Shown here: positions 1-8,382 of the stretch, piece after piece
How the letters are laid out: each line of letters begins with the position of its first letter
Numbering within the stretch: position 1 is the first letter of the stretch
NCBI GenBank assembly: GCA_026400845.1
Contig: JAPLOH010000037.1
Coordinates: forward strand, 1 to 45,543
DNA from: Alphaproteobacteria bacterium
GTDB lineage: Bacteria > Pseudomonadota > Alphaproteobacteria > Acetobacterales > Acetobacteraceae
Direction: 5' to 3'
DNA: 45,543 nt
Notes under the pieces: model-generated
Databases searched by the model: none
What the model saw: the letters and a program-made list of their open reading frames with translations, nothing else
Told to the model about the DNA's origin: nothing
Translations under genes and position numbers: made by a program

Positions 1-44
1 CCGATGAAGCCGCGAATCTCCCCGAAACGCGCCGCCTTGACCAT
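1..44 (-). CDS. Possible 5' end of a gene leaving the window
   Basis: An ATG on the minus strand at 44 opens a reading frame of 14 codons (MVKAARFGEIRGFI) that runs off the left edge. A GGAAC sequence lies just before the ATG and could be a weak ribosome binding site. Too little is visible to name a family. It could equally be a chance open stretch. Confidence 0.3.
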   Translation of the reverse strand, partial: MVKAARFGEIRGFI

Positions 45-159
45 TGTTCCAACCCGCCCCGCGATGAAACGCAGCCTCTACGGGACAGCCGCGAATCGGG
101 GCTAGATCAGGCTGAATTGAAATGAGGGGATTCGTGAGGGCCGAGACCACAGCTTTTGA

Positions 160-200
160 AGCTCTTTGGCCTTTTTCCAAAAAAGAACCGCTTCCTTCCC
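160..200 (+). repeat. Hairpin repeat, copy 1 (diverged)
   Basis: This is a diverged copy of the A/T-armed hairpin repeat also found near 6330, 16550 and 36210. The arms are 168-176 and 179-189 around a CC loop, and the usual GCTTCC-type flank follows at 190-199. Pairing is imperfect here. It abuts the stop codon of the serine hydrolase remnant, whose stop occupies 200-202. Confidence 0.6.
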
Positions 201-1321
201 TACAAAATCGCCGAATGCACGAAATTGCTGACCAAATCCAACCGCACCGAATGCCACGGATCGGGGATGCGGCAGTTCGTCAGATAGGCGAAGGACACGC
301 CCGAATCCGGGTCGGCCCAGCAATAGGAGTTGCCGGCGCCGCCGTGGCCGAAGGTGCGGGGGGAGGCGAAGCTGCCGAGGCCGCGGATGGTGGGGGTGGT
401 GCCGCGCAGGTGGGGGCCGATGCCGCGGTGCATCGGCATGCCCATGTTTTCATCCACCATGTCGCCGGTCCAGTTGCGGATGGCGTAGTCGAGCACGCGC
501 GGGCCGACTAAGCGACGGCCTGCGAGTTCGCCGCCGGCGAGCATGGCCTGGTAGAAGGCGACCATGCCGCGCGCGGTGGCGTAGCCGCCGCCGCCGGGGA
601 CGCCGGCGCGGCGGAAGGCTTCGCTGTTGTTGCTGGCGACCGGGGTGTTGCCGGTGTCGGTCGGCTCATGCATGTCGGTGGCGCGGGTGAGTTGTCTCTT
701 GCTGGTCATGCCGATGACGATTTAATCGCCGAGGCCGAGGCGGTCGGTGACGGTTTCGCGGATGACGTCGCGGAAATCGCGGCCGGTTACCGCCTCGATC
801 AGCACCGCGGCCGTCCAGTGGGCGGTGGCGCCATGGTAGAACAGGCGGCTGCCCGGGGTGAATTCGAGCGGGTAGTTGCAGACCACTTCGCGCATCAGCT
901 TGTGGTCGGCCCAGACCTCGGACGGCGTTTCGGCGCGGGGGAAGCCGCCGAGATGCGTCATCACCTGCAGGATGGTGATGGCTTGCTTGCCGTGCTGGGC
1001 GAATTCGGGGATGTGGTCGGACACGCGATCGACGAAGCGGAAGGCGCCTTGTTCGGCCAGCACCCACATGGCGGCGGCGGTGACCACCTTGGTGTTGGAG
1101 AACAACAGCCACAGCGAGTCGTCCTTGGCCTTCTTGCCCGCGGCGGCCTCGCCGAAGGTTTGGAAATGGGCGAGTTTGCCGTGGCGCGCGATGGCGATCT
1201 GGCAGCCGGGATAGCGGCCATCGGCGATATGCGTCTCGATCAGCGCGCCGAGCCGGGCGATCTGCTCGGGGCGCAGCCCGGCGGCATCGAGCGTGGTGGT
1301 GGGAAGGGGAAATCCGGCCAT
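200..1321 (-). pseudogene. Serine hydrolase (beta-lactamase/esterase family) interrupted by an in-frame stop
   Basis: Read from the ATG at 1321 this is a 374-codon frame of the class C beta-lactamase/penicillin-binding-like serine hydrolase family, a normal length for that family. The SxxK motif is S75-N-T-K78. A tyrosine of the second motif is likely Y162 (FYHG), and the HGG of the third motif is near residue 326. Codon 200 is TAA (722-724), directly after GLGD, and the same frame continues without a shift through IVIGM to the natural end at 200. One base change, for example GAA to TAA, would explain it. The first 199 residues lack the HGG motif and are unlikely to be active. A restart at the in-frame ATG at 709 would lack SxxK. 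A sequencing error is possible. The substrate cannot be told. Confidence 0.8.
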
Positions 1322-1444
1322 GGCGTCCTCCGCGTTTCGTTGATGCAAGCTTCCAACGTAACGCGCCGCGGCGCAACAGGGCCGCGTTGACAGCCGCCCG
1401 CCCGCGGCGCTCACTTCCCCCGCATGCAACCGCAGGGGGCCAAC

Positions 1445-2794
1445 ATGTCGAGTAGCACCATCTCCAACTCGCGGCTGGATCGTTTTCTCGCGCCGGACAG
1501 CCGCACCGCGCGCAGCATTACGCGCGCGCGGGAGGTGCTGCCGGGCGGCACGTCGCGGCATCATTATTTGTTCGCCCCCTGGCCGATCATCGCCAGCCAC
1601 GGCAAAGGCTGCCGGCTCGTCGATATCGAGGGCGACAGCCGCATCGACTGCCTCAACAACATGACCGCGCTGGTGCATGGGCATTCCGATGACGACGTGA
1701 ACCGCGCCATTATCGCGCAGGTGGAGAAGGGGGTTTCGTTCTCCGAGCCCGCCGAGCCCGAGGCCGCCCTGGCGCGGCTGATCGTCGAGCGGGTGCCGAG
1801 CGTGGAGAAGGTGCATTTCCGCTCCTCCGGCACCGAGGCGGTGATGATGGCGATCAAGCTGTCCCGCGCCTACACCGGCCGCTCCGCCATCGCCAAGTTC
1901 GAGGGCGGCTATCACGGCTATTACGACTACGTGCAGATGAGCACGACCTCGACCGAAGCCAACTGGGGCAGCTCGGCCGCGCCGACGCCGGTGCCAAGCT
2001 CCGGCGGCATTTCCGCCAATGTGGCGGACGAGGTGGTGGTGCTGCCGTTCAACGATGCGGACGGGGTGGAGCGGCTGCTGGCGCAGCACGGGTCGCGGGT
2101 GGCGGCGCTGCTGGTGGAGCCGCTCTCCAACCGCAACGGCATGGTGCTGCCGCGGCCGGGCTTCTACGACTTCCTGCGCGAGATCACCCGCAGGCACGGC
2201 ATCGTGCTGATTTTCGACGAGGTGATCGCGTTTCGCGTCGGCACCGATGGCGCCCAGGGGCGCTATGGCGGCGACCCCGATCTCACCACCTTCGGCAAAA
2301 TCATTGGCGGCGGGCTGGCCATCGGCGCGGTCGGCGGGCGCGACGAGATCATGGCGCTGCTGGACCCCGCGCATCAAGGTGCCAAGGTGATTTCGGGCGG
2401 CACCTATTCCGGCAATCCGCTGGCCGCGGTGGCGGGGGTGGCGACGCTGGAGAAGCTGACGCCCGCGGTGTTCGCCCATCTCGATGCCATGGGCAAGCGC
2501 ATGCGCGATGGGGCGAATGCCATCCTGCGCCGCCACGGGGCGAAGGCCCAGGTGGCCGGTGATGGCTCGCTGTTCCAGGTGGTGCCGACCGACGTGGAAC
2601 TGGTGAACTACCGCTCCATCCCCCGCGGCCCCGAGGCCAACGCCTGGCTCGACAGACTGCACCGCGGCCTGATGGTGAACGGCATGATCATCTCCCATCG
2701 CGGGCTGTCCTGCGTGTCGAGCGCGATGGGGGCGGGGGATGTCGATGAGTGCCTGGCCGCCTTCGAGCAGGCGGTGGCGGGGCTCGACGCGTGA
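1445..2794 (+). CDS. Class III PLP aminotransferase, glutamate-1-semialdehyde aminomutase-like
   Basis: The 449-residue product is a fold-type I, class III pyridoxal-phosphate enzyme. It has the substrate-loop motif SSGTEAVMMA, the cofactor-binding aspartate in IFDEVIAFR, and the Schiff-base lysine K285 in TTFGKIIGGG. The closest named relatives are glutamate-1-semialdehyde 2,1-aminomutase-like proteins, but many such proteins are catabolic omega-aminotransferases. The neighbours are a fumarylacetoacetase-family hydrolase and an aldolase rather than heme genes, so a catabolic role is more likely (inference). The ATG at 1445 was preferred to one at 1424 because a GCAGGGGG sequence sits just upstream of it. 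The stop overlaps the GTG start of the next gene by four bases, which indicates translational coupling. Confidence 0.88.
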   Translation: MSSSTISNSRLDRFLAPDSRTARSITRAREVLPGGTSRHHYLFAPWPIIASHGKGCRLVDIEGDSRIDCLNNMTALVHGHSDDDVNRAIIAQVEKGVSFSEPAEPEAALARLIVERVPSVEKVHFRSSGTEAVMMAIKLSRAYTGRSAIAKFEGGYHGYYDYVQMSTTSTEANWGSSAAPTPVPSSGGISANVADEVVVLPFNDADGVERLLAQHGSRVAALLVEPLSNRNGMVLPRPGFYDFLREITRRHGIVLIFDEVIAFRVGTDGAQGRYGGDPDLTTFGKIIGGGLAIGAVGGRDEIMALLDPAHQGAKVISGGTYSGNPLAAVAGVATLEKLTPAVFAHLDAMGKRMRDGANAILRRHGAKAQVAGDGSLFQVVPTDVELVNYRSIPRGPEANAWLDRLHRGLMVNGMIISHRGLSCVSSAMGAGDVDECLAAFEQAVAGLDA

Positions 2795-3582
2795 CTTTGT
2801 GGGTTCGCTACGCCGACGGTGCGGCGGAGGGTTTCGGCACGCTGGACGGCGAGACCATCGCCGCCCACGAGGGCGACATGTTCGCGCAGCCCACCCCGAC
2901 CGGGGAGACGGTGGCGCTCGCCGAAGTGCGCCTGCTGGCGCCGGTGCGGCCGCGGCTGTTCATCGGGCTGTGGAACAATTTCCACGCCGTCGCCACCGCG
3001 CAGGGCTACGGCATCCCCGATTTTCCTCTGTATTTCCTGAAATCACCGGGCTCCATCATCGGGCCGGAGGAGGCGATCCGGGCGCCGGAATCCTACGCCG
3101 GGCGGATCGTTTATGAGGGCGAGCTTGGCGTGGTGATCGGCCAGCGGTGCAGCGATATCGACGAGGCGGCGGCCGAGGCGGCGATCTTCGGCTATGTCTG
3201 CGTCAACGACGTCACCGCGCCGGATTTGTTCGGCGATAATCCGCGCTTCGAGCAATGGGCGCGGGCCAAGGGCTGCGACACGTTCGGCCCCATCGGCCCG
3301 GCGATCGCCACCGGGCTCGACTGGCGGGACCTGCGGGTGCGCACGCTGCTCAACGGGCGGGAGCGGCAGAACTACGAGGTGGCGGACATGATCCTGCCGC
3401 CGCCCCGCATCGTCAGCCTGCTCTCACGCGAGATGACGCTGCTGCCCGGCGATCTCATCACCTGCGGCACGGCGGCCGGCATTCTGCCGATGCGCCCCGG
3501 CGCCACCGTTGAAGTGGCGATCGAGGGCATCGGCGTGCTGCGCAACAATGTGGCCAAGCGGGATCAGGCGGCCAGCGCCTGA
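2791..3582 (+). CDS. Fumarylacetoacetate hydrolase (FAH) family protein
   Basis: This 263-residue protein has the FAH fold signature. Likely divalent-metal ligands are E109 and E111 in VYEGELGVVIG and D140 in VNDVTAPD. The C-terminal LLPGDLITCGTAAGI is typical of the family. FAH enzymes hydrolyse or decarboxylate acylpyruvates, or hydrate oxo-pentenoates, and the exact reaction cannot be told from sequence. The start is taken as GTG at 2791, inside the GTGA overlap with the aminotransferase stop; an in-frame ATG at 2749 lies within the upstream gene and adds a low-complexity stretch. The two genes form a coupled pair, so an amino acid deaminated by the first may be processed by the second (inference). 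The gene ends 10 bases from the convergent aldolase gene. Confidence 0.85.
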   Translation: MTLWVRYADGAAEGFGTLDGETIAAHEGDMFAQPTPTGETVALAEVRLLAPVRPRLFIGLWNNFHAVATAQGYGIPDFPLYFLKSPGSIIGPEEAIRAPESYAGRIVYEGELGVVIGQRCSDIDEAAAEAAIFGYVCVNDVTAPDLFGDNPRFEQWARAKGCDTFGPIGPAIATGLDWRDLRVRTLLNGRERQNYEVADMILPPPRIVSLLSREMTLLPGDLITCGTAAGILPMRPGATVEVAIEGIGVLRNNVAKRDQAASA

Positions 3583-3592
3583 TCCCGGCCAA

Positions 3593-4453
3593 TCAGCGGT
3601 AGAGATCGCCCGCCTTGGCCTTCTTGCCGCCACGCTTGGCGGCCTTGGGCGGCGGCGCGGCGAGCAGCTCCTGCATGGTGGCGCCACGGGTTTTCCAGAA
3701 ATTGCTGAGAATGGTGGCATCCCAGCCGATGCAGAAATGCCGCACGCCCATTTCGATATAGCGCGCGGCCTGCTCGGGCTCGGCGATCTCGATACGGGGG
3801 TGGATGCCGAGCTTGAGCGCCGTCTCGATGGTCTTGGCTTCCGCCTTCATCACATCAGGATGCGCGCGATTGCCGGTCTGGCCGATCGACATCGAATAGT
3901 CGGAGCCGCCGAACTGCACCATGTCGATGCCGGGCACGGCGAGGATGGCGTCGAGGTTGTCCACGCATTCCTTCTTCTCGACCATGATGGCGATCACCAC
4001 GTCATCGAGCGACTTCACATAGGCCGGCGAGCCGCCCTCGCGGTTGGTGCCGACGTCGCGGCGCATGCCGACGCCGGTGAGTCCGAGGCCGCGGCGGTTG
4101 CCCGGCGTTTCGGCCCGCACGGCGGCCACCGCGGTGCGGGCATCCTCGACGGTGCGGATGTCGGCGAACAGCACGGACTGGAAACCCGAGCCGATCGCGC
4201 GCATCGCCTGGTGGATGTATTCGCCCTGCTCGATCTTGATCATCCCGCCGATCCCCGCGAGTTCGAAGGCGCGGCCGAGATTGTCGAGATCATGCATGGT
4301 GAAGGGGGCGTATTCGGCGACGAACTCCACGTAGTCGTAATGCCCGCCGGCGGCGCCGATCAGCTCCACCAAAGTGGGCCAGCAGGACAGGATATGGGTG
4401 CCGAGCGTCGGCTCCCCGGCATCGAGTTTCTCGCGAAGACGATTGGCGCGCAT
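3593..4453 (-). CDS. HpcH/HpaI family aldolase
   Basis: The 286-residue product belongs to the class II, metal-dependent HpcH/HpaI aldolase/citrate lyase family. These enzymes cleave 4-hydroxy-2-oxo acids to pyruvate or oxaloacetate plus an aldehyde. Visible family features are the N-terminal LGTHILSCWPTLVELIGAAG, the MIKIEQGE strand that normally carries metal and substrate contacts, and GIDMVQFGGSDYSMSIG near residue 200. The C-terminus is a lysine/alanine-rich tail (KAAKRGGKKAKAG) that the core fold does not need. It is transcribed convergently with the FAH gene and divergently from the ABC transporter operon at 4556, so the 102-base gap may carry both promoters. The substrate is unknown. 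Confidence 0.87.
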   Translation of the reverse strand: MRANRLREKLDAGEPTLGTHILSCWPTLVELIGAAGGHYDYVEFVAEYAPFTMHDLDNLGRAFELAGIGGMIKIEQGEYIHQAMRAIGSGFQSVLFADIRTVEDARTAVAAVRAETPGNRRGLGLTGVGMRRDVGTNREGGSPAYVKSLDDVVIAIMVEKKECVDNLDAILAVPGIDMVQFGGSDYSMSIGQTGNRAHPDVMKAEAKTIETALKLGIHPRIEIAEPEQAARYIEMGVRHFCIGWDATILSNFWKTRGATMQELLAAPPPKAAKRGGKKAKAGDLYR

Positions 4454-4508
4454 TTTCTGCTCCTGGTTGGGTTTCCGCGATTGAGTGTGGCGCCGACGGG
4501 TTATCAGG

Positions 4509-4523
4509 GCAAGGCGCCCTTGC
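4509..4523. promoter_or_regulatory. Candidate operator dyad between divergent genes
   Basis: GCAAGG and CCTTGC form a perfect 6-bp inverted repeat around a CGC spacer. It lies between the HpaI aldolase gene and the first permease gene, 33 bases before the permease ATG. The placement suits a regulator site for a divergent pair. The function is inferred from position only. Confidence 0.3.
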
Positions 4524-4555
4524 TCAGCATGGCCCCACCACCCTAGGTTGGCGCA

Positions 4556-5473
4556 ATGCTGGCATTTCTCCTCCGACGTCTCCTGCTCGCGGTCCTGGTC
4601 ACGCTGACGGTGCTGACCGTGAGCTTCGCGCTGACGCGGCTATCCGGCGATCTGGCGATCGCCATCGCCGGGCCGCAGGCGACGCAGCTCGACATCGAGA
4701 TCATCCGCAAGGCCTATGGGCTCGACCGCCCGGTGATCGTGCAGTTTTTCGACTGGGTGTGGTCGGCCGCCCGCGGCGATCTCGGCCGCTCCTACCTCTA
4801 CCACGAGCCGGTCGCCAACCTGATCCGCGCCCGCCTGCCGGTGACGATGACGCTCGGGCTGACCGGGCTGCTGATCGCGCTCAGCACCGCGATCCCGATC
4901 GGGATTTTCGCTGCCATGCGCGAGGGCACGGTGATCGACCGCGCGGTGATGATGGTCGCGGTGATTGGCCAGGCGATGCCGAGTTTCTGGCTCGGCCTGG
5001 TGCTCATCATCACCTTCGGCCTCCAGCTCGGCTGGCTGCCAATCTCGGGGGTCGATTCGTGGGACGGCTATGTGCTGCCCGGCATCGTGCTCGCCTTTTC
5101 CGCCATCCCCGCATTGATGCGGCTCACCCGCTCCGGGATGGTTGATGCGTTGGCGTCGGACTACATCCGCACCGCGCGGGCCAAGGGCTTGAGCCGGTGG
5201 TCGATCGTCATGAAGCATGCGCTGCGCAACGCCGCGATGCCGGTGGTGGCGGTGGCGGCGGTGCAGCTCGGTTTCATGCTCTCGGGCTCGATCGTGATCG
5301 AGAGCGTGTTTGCCCTGCACGGCGTGGGCTATCTCGGCTGGGAGTCGATTTCGAAGAACGACTTCCCTGTGGTGCAGGCGGTGGTGCTGTTTCTGGCGGT
5401 AATCTACATCCTGCTCACTTTGCTGTCGGACCTGCTGAACGCTTTCCTCGATCCAAGACTGCGGACCACCTGA
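4556..5473 (+). CDS. Peptide/opine-type ABC transporter permease, DppB-like
   Basis: This 305-residue inner-membrane protein has the layout of DppB/GsiC permeases. A first helix (LLRRLLLAVLVTLTVLTVSFAL) is followed by a periplasmic stretch with GLDRPVIVQF and GDLGRS. Several further helices follow, with an EAA-type cytoplasmic loop (DYIRTARAKGLSRWSIVMKH) that contacts the ATPase. It opens a four-gene operon with a second permease three bases downstream and two ATPases. No substrate-binding protein gene is attached, so the substrate is unknown; family members move di- and oligopeptides, glutathione or nickel. Confidence 0.93.
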   Translation: MLAFLLRRLLLAVLVTLTVLTVSFALTRLSGDLAIAIAGPQATQLDIEIIRKAYGLDRPVIVQFFDWVWSAARGDLGRSYLYHEPVANLIRARLPVTMTLGLTGLLIALSTAIPIGIFAAMREGTVIDRAVMMVAVIGQAMPSFWLGLVLIITFGLQLGWLPISGVDSWDGYVLPGIVLAFSAIPALMRLTRSGMVDALASDYIRTARAKGLSRWSIVMKHALRNAAMPVVAVAAVQLGFMLSGSIVIESVFALHGVGYLGWESISKNDFPVVQAVVLFLAVIYILLTLLSDLLNAFLDPRLRTT

Positions 5474-5476
5474 AGC

Positions 5477-6307
5477 ATGTCGATCCGTAAAATCGCCGCC
5501 TCCATCGGCGCCGTCATTGTCCTCGGCGTGCTGCTGATGGCGATCTTCGCGCCGCTGCTGGTGCCGCATGACCCCTTCGCGCAGGATCTCAACCTCCGTT
5601 TGGTGCCGCCCTCCTTCATGGAGGGCGGGCGGTCCGACCATTTCCTTGGCACCGACCAGTTGGGGCGCGATTACTTCTCCCGCCTGATCTACGGCTCGCG
5701 CATCTCGATGCTGATCGGGCTCGCGACTGTCATCACCTCCGGCCTGATCGGGGTGACGCTCGGCATGCTCGGCGGCTTTATCGGCGGGCGGGTGGATATG
5801 GTGGTGATGTTCATCATCACCTGCCGGCTCTCGATCCCGCTGATCCTGGTGGCGCTCGCCGTGGTCTCGCTGATCGGTAGTTCGCTGACCGTGGTGGTGA
5901 TGACGTTGGGGCTGCTGCTGTGGGAGCGTTTCGCGGTCGTCACCCGCACCACCGTGATGCAGGTCCGCACGCTCGACTACGTGGCGGCCGCCTGGGCGGC
6001 CGGCTGCTCGCGCACCCATATCCTGCTGCGCGAGGTGCTGCCCAACATCGTGCACCACCTCGTGGTGGTCGCCACGCTGGAGATGGCGATCGCCATCCTG
6101 CTGGAGGCCGCACTCTCCTTCCTCGGCCTCGGCGTGCCGCCGCCGCTGCCCTCCTGGGGGCTGATGATTTCGGAGGCCAAGGACTACATGTTCTTCAGCC
6201 CCTGGGTGATCATGGTGCCCGGCGTGTCACTGTTCGTGCTGGTGCTCGGCATCAACTTCCTGGGCGACGGGCTGCGCGACATGCTCGGCGCGACGAGGGA
6301 CGCGTGA
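5477..6307 (+). CDS. Peptide/opine-type ABC transporter permease, DppC-like
   Basis: The 276-residue product is the DppC/GsiD-type partner permease. It shows the N-terminal helix followed by LLVPHDPF, the family motif FLGTDQLGRDYFSRLIYGSR, and an EAA loop (DYVAAAWAAGCSRTHILLRE). The C-terminal GINFLGDGLRDML is almost invariant in the family. It starts three bases after the DppB-like gene and would form the membrane heterodimer with it. Its stop is followed within about 15 bases by a hairpin repeat that separates it from the ATPase genes. Confidence 0.93.
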   Translation: MSIRKIAASIGAVIVLGVLLMAIFAPLLVPHDPFAQDLNLRLVPPSFMEGGRSDHFLGTDQLGRDYFSRLIYGSRISMLIGLATVITSGLIGVTLGMLGGFIGGRVDMVVMFIITCRLSIPLILVALAVVSLIGSSLTVVVMTLGLLLWERFAVVTRTTVMQVRTLDYVAAAWAAGCSRTHILLREVLPNIVHHLVVVATLEMAIAILLEAALSFLGLGVPPPLPSWGLMISEAKDYMFFSPWVIMVPGVSLFVLVLGINFLGDGLRDMLGATRDA

Positions 6308-6321
6308 TGCCAAGGGAGCGG

Positions 6322-6371
6322 ATAAAAAGTTTTTTTGGTTCTTTTTGTTCACAAAAAGAACTGCTTCCCTG
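6322..6371 (+). repeat. Hairpin repeat, copy 2
   Basis: This is the best-formed copy of the repeat. Arms GTTCTTTTTGT (6338-6348) and ACAAAAAGAAC (6351-6361) are perfectly complementary across a two-base TC loop. A T-run precedes the hairpin and GCTTCCCT follows it. It lies inside the ABC operon between the permease and ATPase genes and ends at the ribosome binding site (GGAG) of the first ATPase gene. A hairpin flanked by T-runs here could reduce read-through or stabilise mRNA (inference). Confidence 0.8.
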
Positions 6372-6383
6372 GAGTTGGCTCTG

Positions 6384-7364
6384 ATGAGCGCGTTACTTGA
6401 GGTGAGCGGCCTGCGCGTCCGCTTCAACGAGAAGGCCGAGGCGGTGCGTGGCGTTTCGATCACGGTCAACAAGGGCGAAACGCATTGCCTGGTCGGCGAA
6501 AGCGGTTGCGGCAAGTCGGTCTCGGCGCTGGCGGTGATGGGGCTGCTGGCCAAGGGCGGCATCCGTACCGCGGATGCGTTGTCCTTCGCCGGGCAGGATT
6601 TGCGCGGCCTCACGGAGGGCCAGATGTCCCGCCTGCGCGGCGACAAGATGGCGATGATTTTCCAGGAGCCGATGACCTCGCTGAACCCCGCCTACACCAT
6701 CGGCTCGCAAATGGCCGAAGTGCTGGTGCGTCATCGCGGCGGCTCCAAGCGCGCGGCGCTGGACCGCGCGGCGGCCCTGCTCGGCCGCGTCGGCATCACC
6801 GCGCCTGGCCTGCGGCTTGGCCAGTTTCCGCATCAGCTTTCGGGCGGCCTGCGCCAGCGGGTGATGATCGCCATGGCGCTGATGTGCGACCCCGACCTGC
6901 TGATCGCCGACGAGCCGACCACCGCGCTCGACGTGACGGTGCAGGCGCAGATCCTGCGGCTGCTGATGGAACTGCAGGCCGAGCTCGGCCTCGCCATCCT
7001 GCTGATCACCCATGATCTCGGCATCGTCGCGCGCATGGCGCACCGGGTGAGCGTGATGTATGCGGGCAAGGTGGTGGAGAGTGCCTCGGCCGAGGCGCTG
7101 TTCGCGGCACCCACCCACCCCTATACGCGCGGCCTGCTGGATTGCGTTCCGATCCCCGGCAAGATCGCCCGCGGGGCGCCGCTCGGCAGCATTCCCGGCA
7201 CCGTGCCGCGCATTTCGCTCGGCTTCCAGGGCTGCGGTTTTCGCGACCGCTGCGGCCATGCCGATGCGAGTTGCGCGCAGGACGTGCCGGCGCAGTCGTT
7301 CGCCGAGGGTCATGACTATGCCTGCCGCCTGCCCGCCGGCTGGGCCACGGAGCGGGCAGCATGA
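6384..7364 (+). CDS. ABC transporter ATP-binding protein, DppD-like
   Basis: This 326-residue ATPase has Walker A GESGCGKS, signature LSGGLRQR, Walker [13 protein letters not shown] and the switch histidine in LLITHDLG. The C-terminal oligopeptide/dipeptide extension carries [12 protein letters not shown] and a cysteine cluster ([17 protein letters not shown]) that resembles the iron-sulfur-type motif of DppD/OppD relatives. The ATG at 6384 was chosen because GGAG lies nine bases upstream; an upstream in-frame TTG lies inside the hairpin repeat. It overlaps the next ATPase gene by ATGA. It should pair with the DppF-like subunit to power the upstream permeases, and possibly also the ATPase-less permease pair at 12053-13821 (inference). 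Confidence 0.93.
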   Translation: MSALLEVSGLRVRFNEKAEAVRGVSITVNKGETHCLVGESGCGKSVSALAVMGLLAKGGIRTADALSFAGQDLRGLTEGQMSRLRGDKMAMIFQEPMTSLNPAYTIGSQMAEVLVRHRGGSKRAALDRAAALLGRVGITAPGLRLGQFPHQLSGGLRQRVMIAMALMCDPDLLIADEPTTALDVTVQAQILRLLMELQAELGLAILLITHDLGIVARMAHRVSVMYAGKVVESASAEALFAAPTHPYTRGLLDCVPIPGKIARGAPLGSIPGTVPRISLGFQGCGFRDRCGHADASCAQDVPAQSFAEGHDYACRLPAGWATERAA

Positions 7365-8305
7365 GCGCGACCATCGAGATCCGTGACGTCGCGAAGATCT
7401 TCCGCCAGTTCTCCGGCGTGTTCACCGCGCCACGCATGGTGCGCGCGGTGGATGGCGTATCGCTCACCGTACCCGCCGGCGGCTGCTTCGGTATCGTCGG
7501 TGAATCCGGCTGCGGCAAGTCCACTCTGGCGCGGCTGATCCTCGGCCTGCACCCGGCCAGCAGCGGCGATATCCTGGTCGACGGGCGCTCGCTGATGGCG
7601 ATGCCGCGCCGCGAGCGCGCCCGGCTGATCCAGCCGGTATTCCAGGACCCGTTCTCCTCGCTCAACCCGCGCCGCAGCATCCATGACATCGTTGGCCTGC
7701 CGCTGGCCGCGCAGGGAATTTCCGGCTCGGAGATCACCAAGCGGGTGCACGCGATGCTCGAGCGGGTCGGCCTGCGCGCCGAGATGGCTGGCCGCAGTCC
7801 GGCGCAGCTTTCAGGTGGCCAGCGCCAGCGCGTGGCGATCGCCCGTGCCCTGGTGCTCGGCCCGCGCATCGTGGTGTGCGACGAACCGACCTCGGCGCTC
7901 GACGTGTCGGTGCAGGCGCAGATCCTCAATCTGCTCGCCGATCTGCGCCGTGACATGGGGCTGACCCTGGTGTTCATCAGCCATAATCTCGCGGTGGTGG
8001 AGCATATCTGCGACGAGGTGGCGGTGATGTATCTCGGCCGCGTCGTCGAGCACGCCGAAACCGACGCGCTGTTCCGCGCCCCCACCCACCCCTATACCCG
8101 CGCCTTGCTGGCCTCGGTGCTGACGCCCGAGCCCGGCCTCGGCATCCCCGATGTCGGGCTGGGCGATGCCTATCCGGACCCCGCCAACATCCCGCCCGGC
8201 TGCCGCTTCCACCCGCGCTGCCCGATGGTGACGGCGGCGTGCCGCACAGAGTTGCAAGTGCCGCGCAGGGTCGGCGAACGTGTGGTGGAGTGCATGCTGG
8301 CCTGA
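7361..8305 (+). CDS. ABC transporter ATP-binding protein, DppF-like
   Basis: The 314-residue product carries Walker [10 protein letters not shown], signature LSGGQRQRVAIARAL, Walker B VVCDEPTSALD and switch region FISHNLAVVEH. The C-terminal domain has HPYTRALLASVL followed by PPGCRFHPRCPM, as in OppF/DppF proteins. The start overlaps the stop of the DppD-like gene by four bases, so the two ATPases are translationally coupled. It is the last gene of the operon; the next gene is a cytochrome 77 bases downstream with its own promoter-like sequence. Confidence 0.93.
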   Translation: MSATIEIRDVAKIFRQFSGVFTAPRMVRAVDGVSLTVPAGGCFGIVGESGCGKSTLARLILGLHPASSGDILVDGRSLMAMPRRERARLIQPVFQDPFSSLNPRRSIHDIVGLPLAAQGISGSEITKRVHAMLERVGLRAEMAGRSPAQLSGGQRQRVAIARALVLGPRIVVCDEPTSALDVSVQAQILNLLADLRRDMGLTLVFISHNLAVVEHICDEVAVMYLGRVVEHAETDALFRAPTHPYTRALLASVLTPEPGLGIPDVGLGDAYPDPANIPPGCRFHPRCPMVTAACRTELQVPRRVGERVVECMLA

Positions 8306-8316
8306 CCAGAACGCGC

Positions 8317-8345
8317 TTGCCGCACTGCGGCATGACGGCTTAAAG
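8317..8345 (+). promoter_or_regulatory. Candidate promoter of the cytochrome c gene
   Basis: TTGCCG (8317-8322) and TTAAAG (8340-8345) are separated by 17 bases, a sigma-70-like arrangement 38 bases upstream of the cytochrome c ATG. The -10 element overlaps a dyad. It was found by eye, with no transcript evidence. Confidence 0.4.
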
Positions 8346-8360
8346 CGGCGGCGTTTAAGC
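8338..8360. promoter_or_regulatory. Dyad upstream of the cytochrome c gene
   Basis: GCTTAAA and TTTAAGC form a perfect 7-bp inverted repeat with a nine-base GC spacer. It overlaps the predicted -10 element and ends 22 bases before the cytochrome ATG, the expected position for a repressor site. I do not recognise the consensus. Confidence 0.35.
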
Positions 8361-8382
8361 GCCTTGTCCGGAGGTTTTCATC

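Noticed and set aside
122-511. A plus-strand frame across the hairpin repeat and the 3' part of the serine hydrolase
   Set aside because: Antisense to the hydrolase frame, Ala/Gly/His-rich, no ribosome site.
722-2698. A 658-codon minus-strand frame joining the serine hydrolase N-terminus to a long extension
   Set aside because: The extension is antisense to the aminotransferase gene. Homology to serine hydrolases starts at the ATG at 1321.
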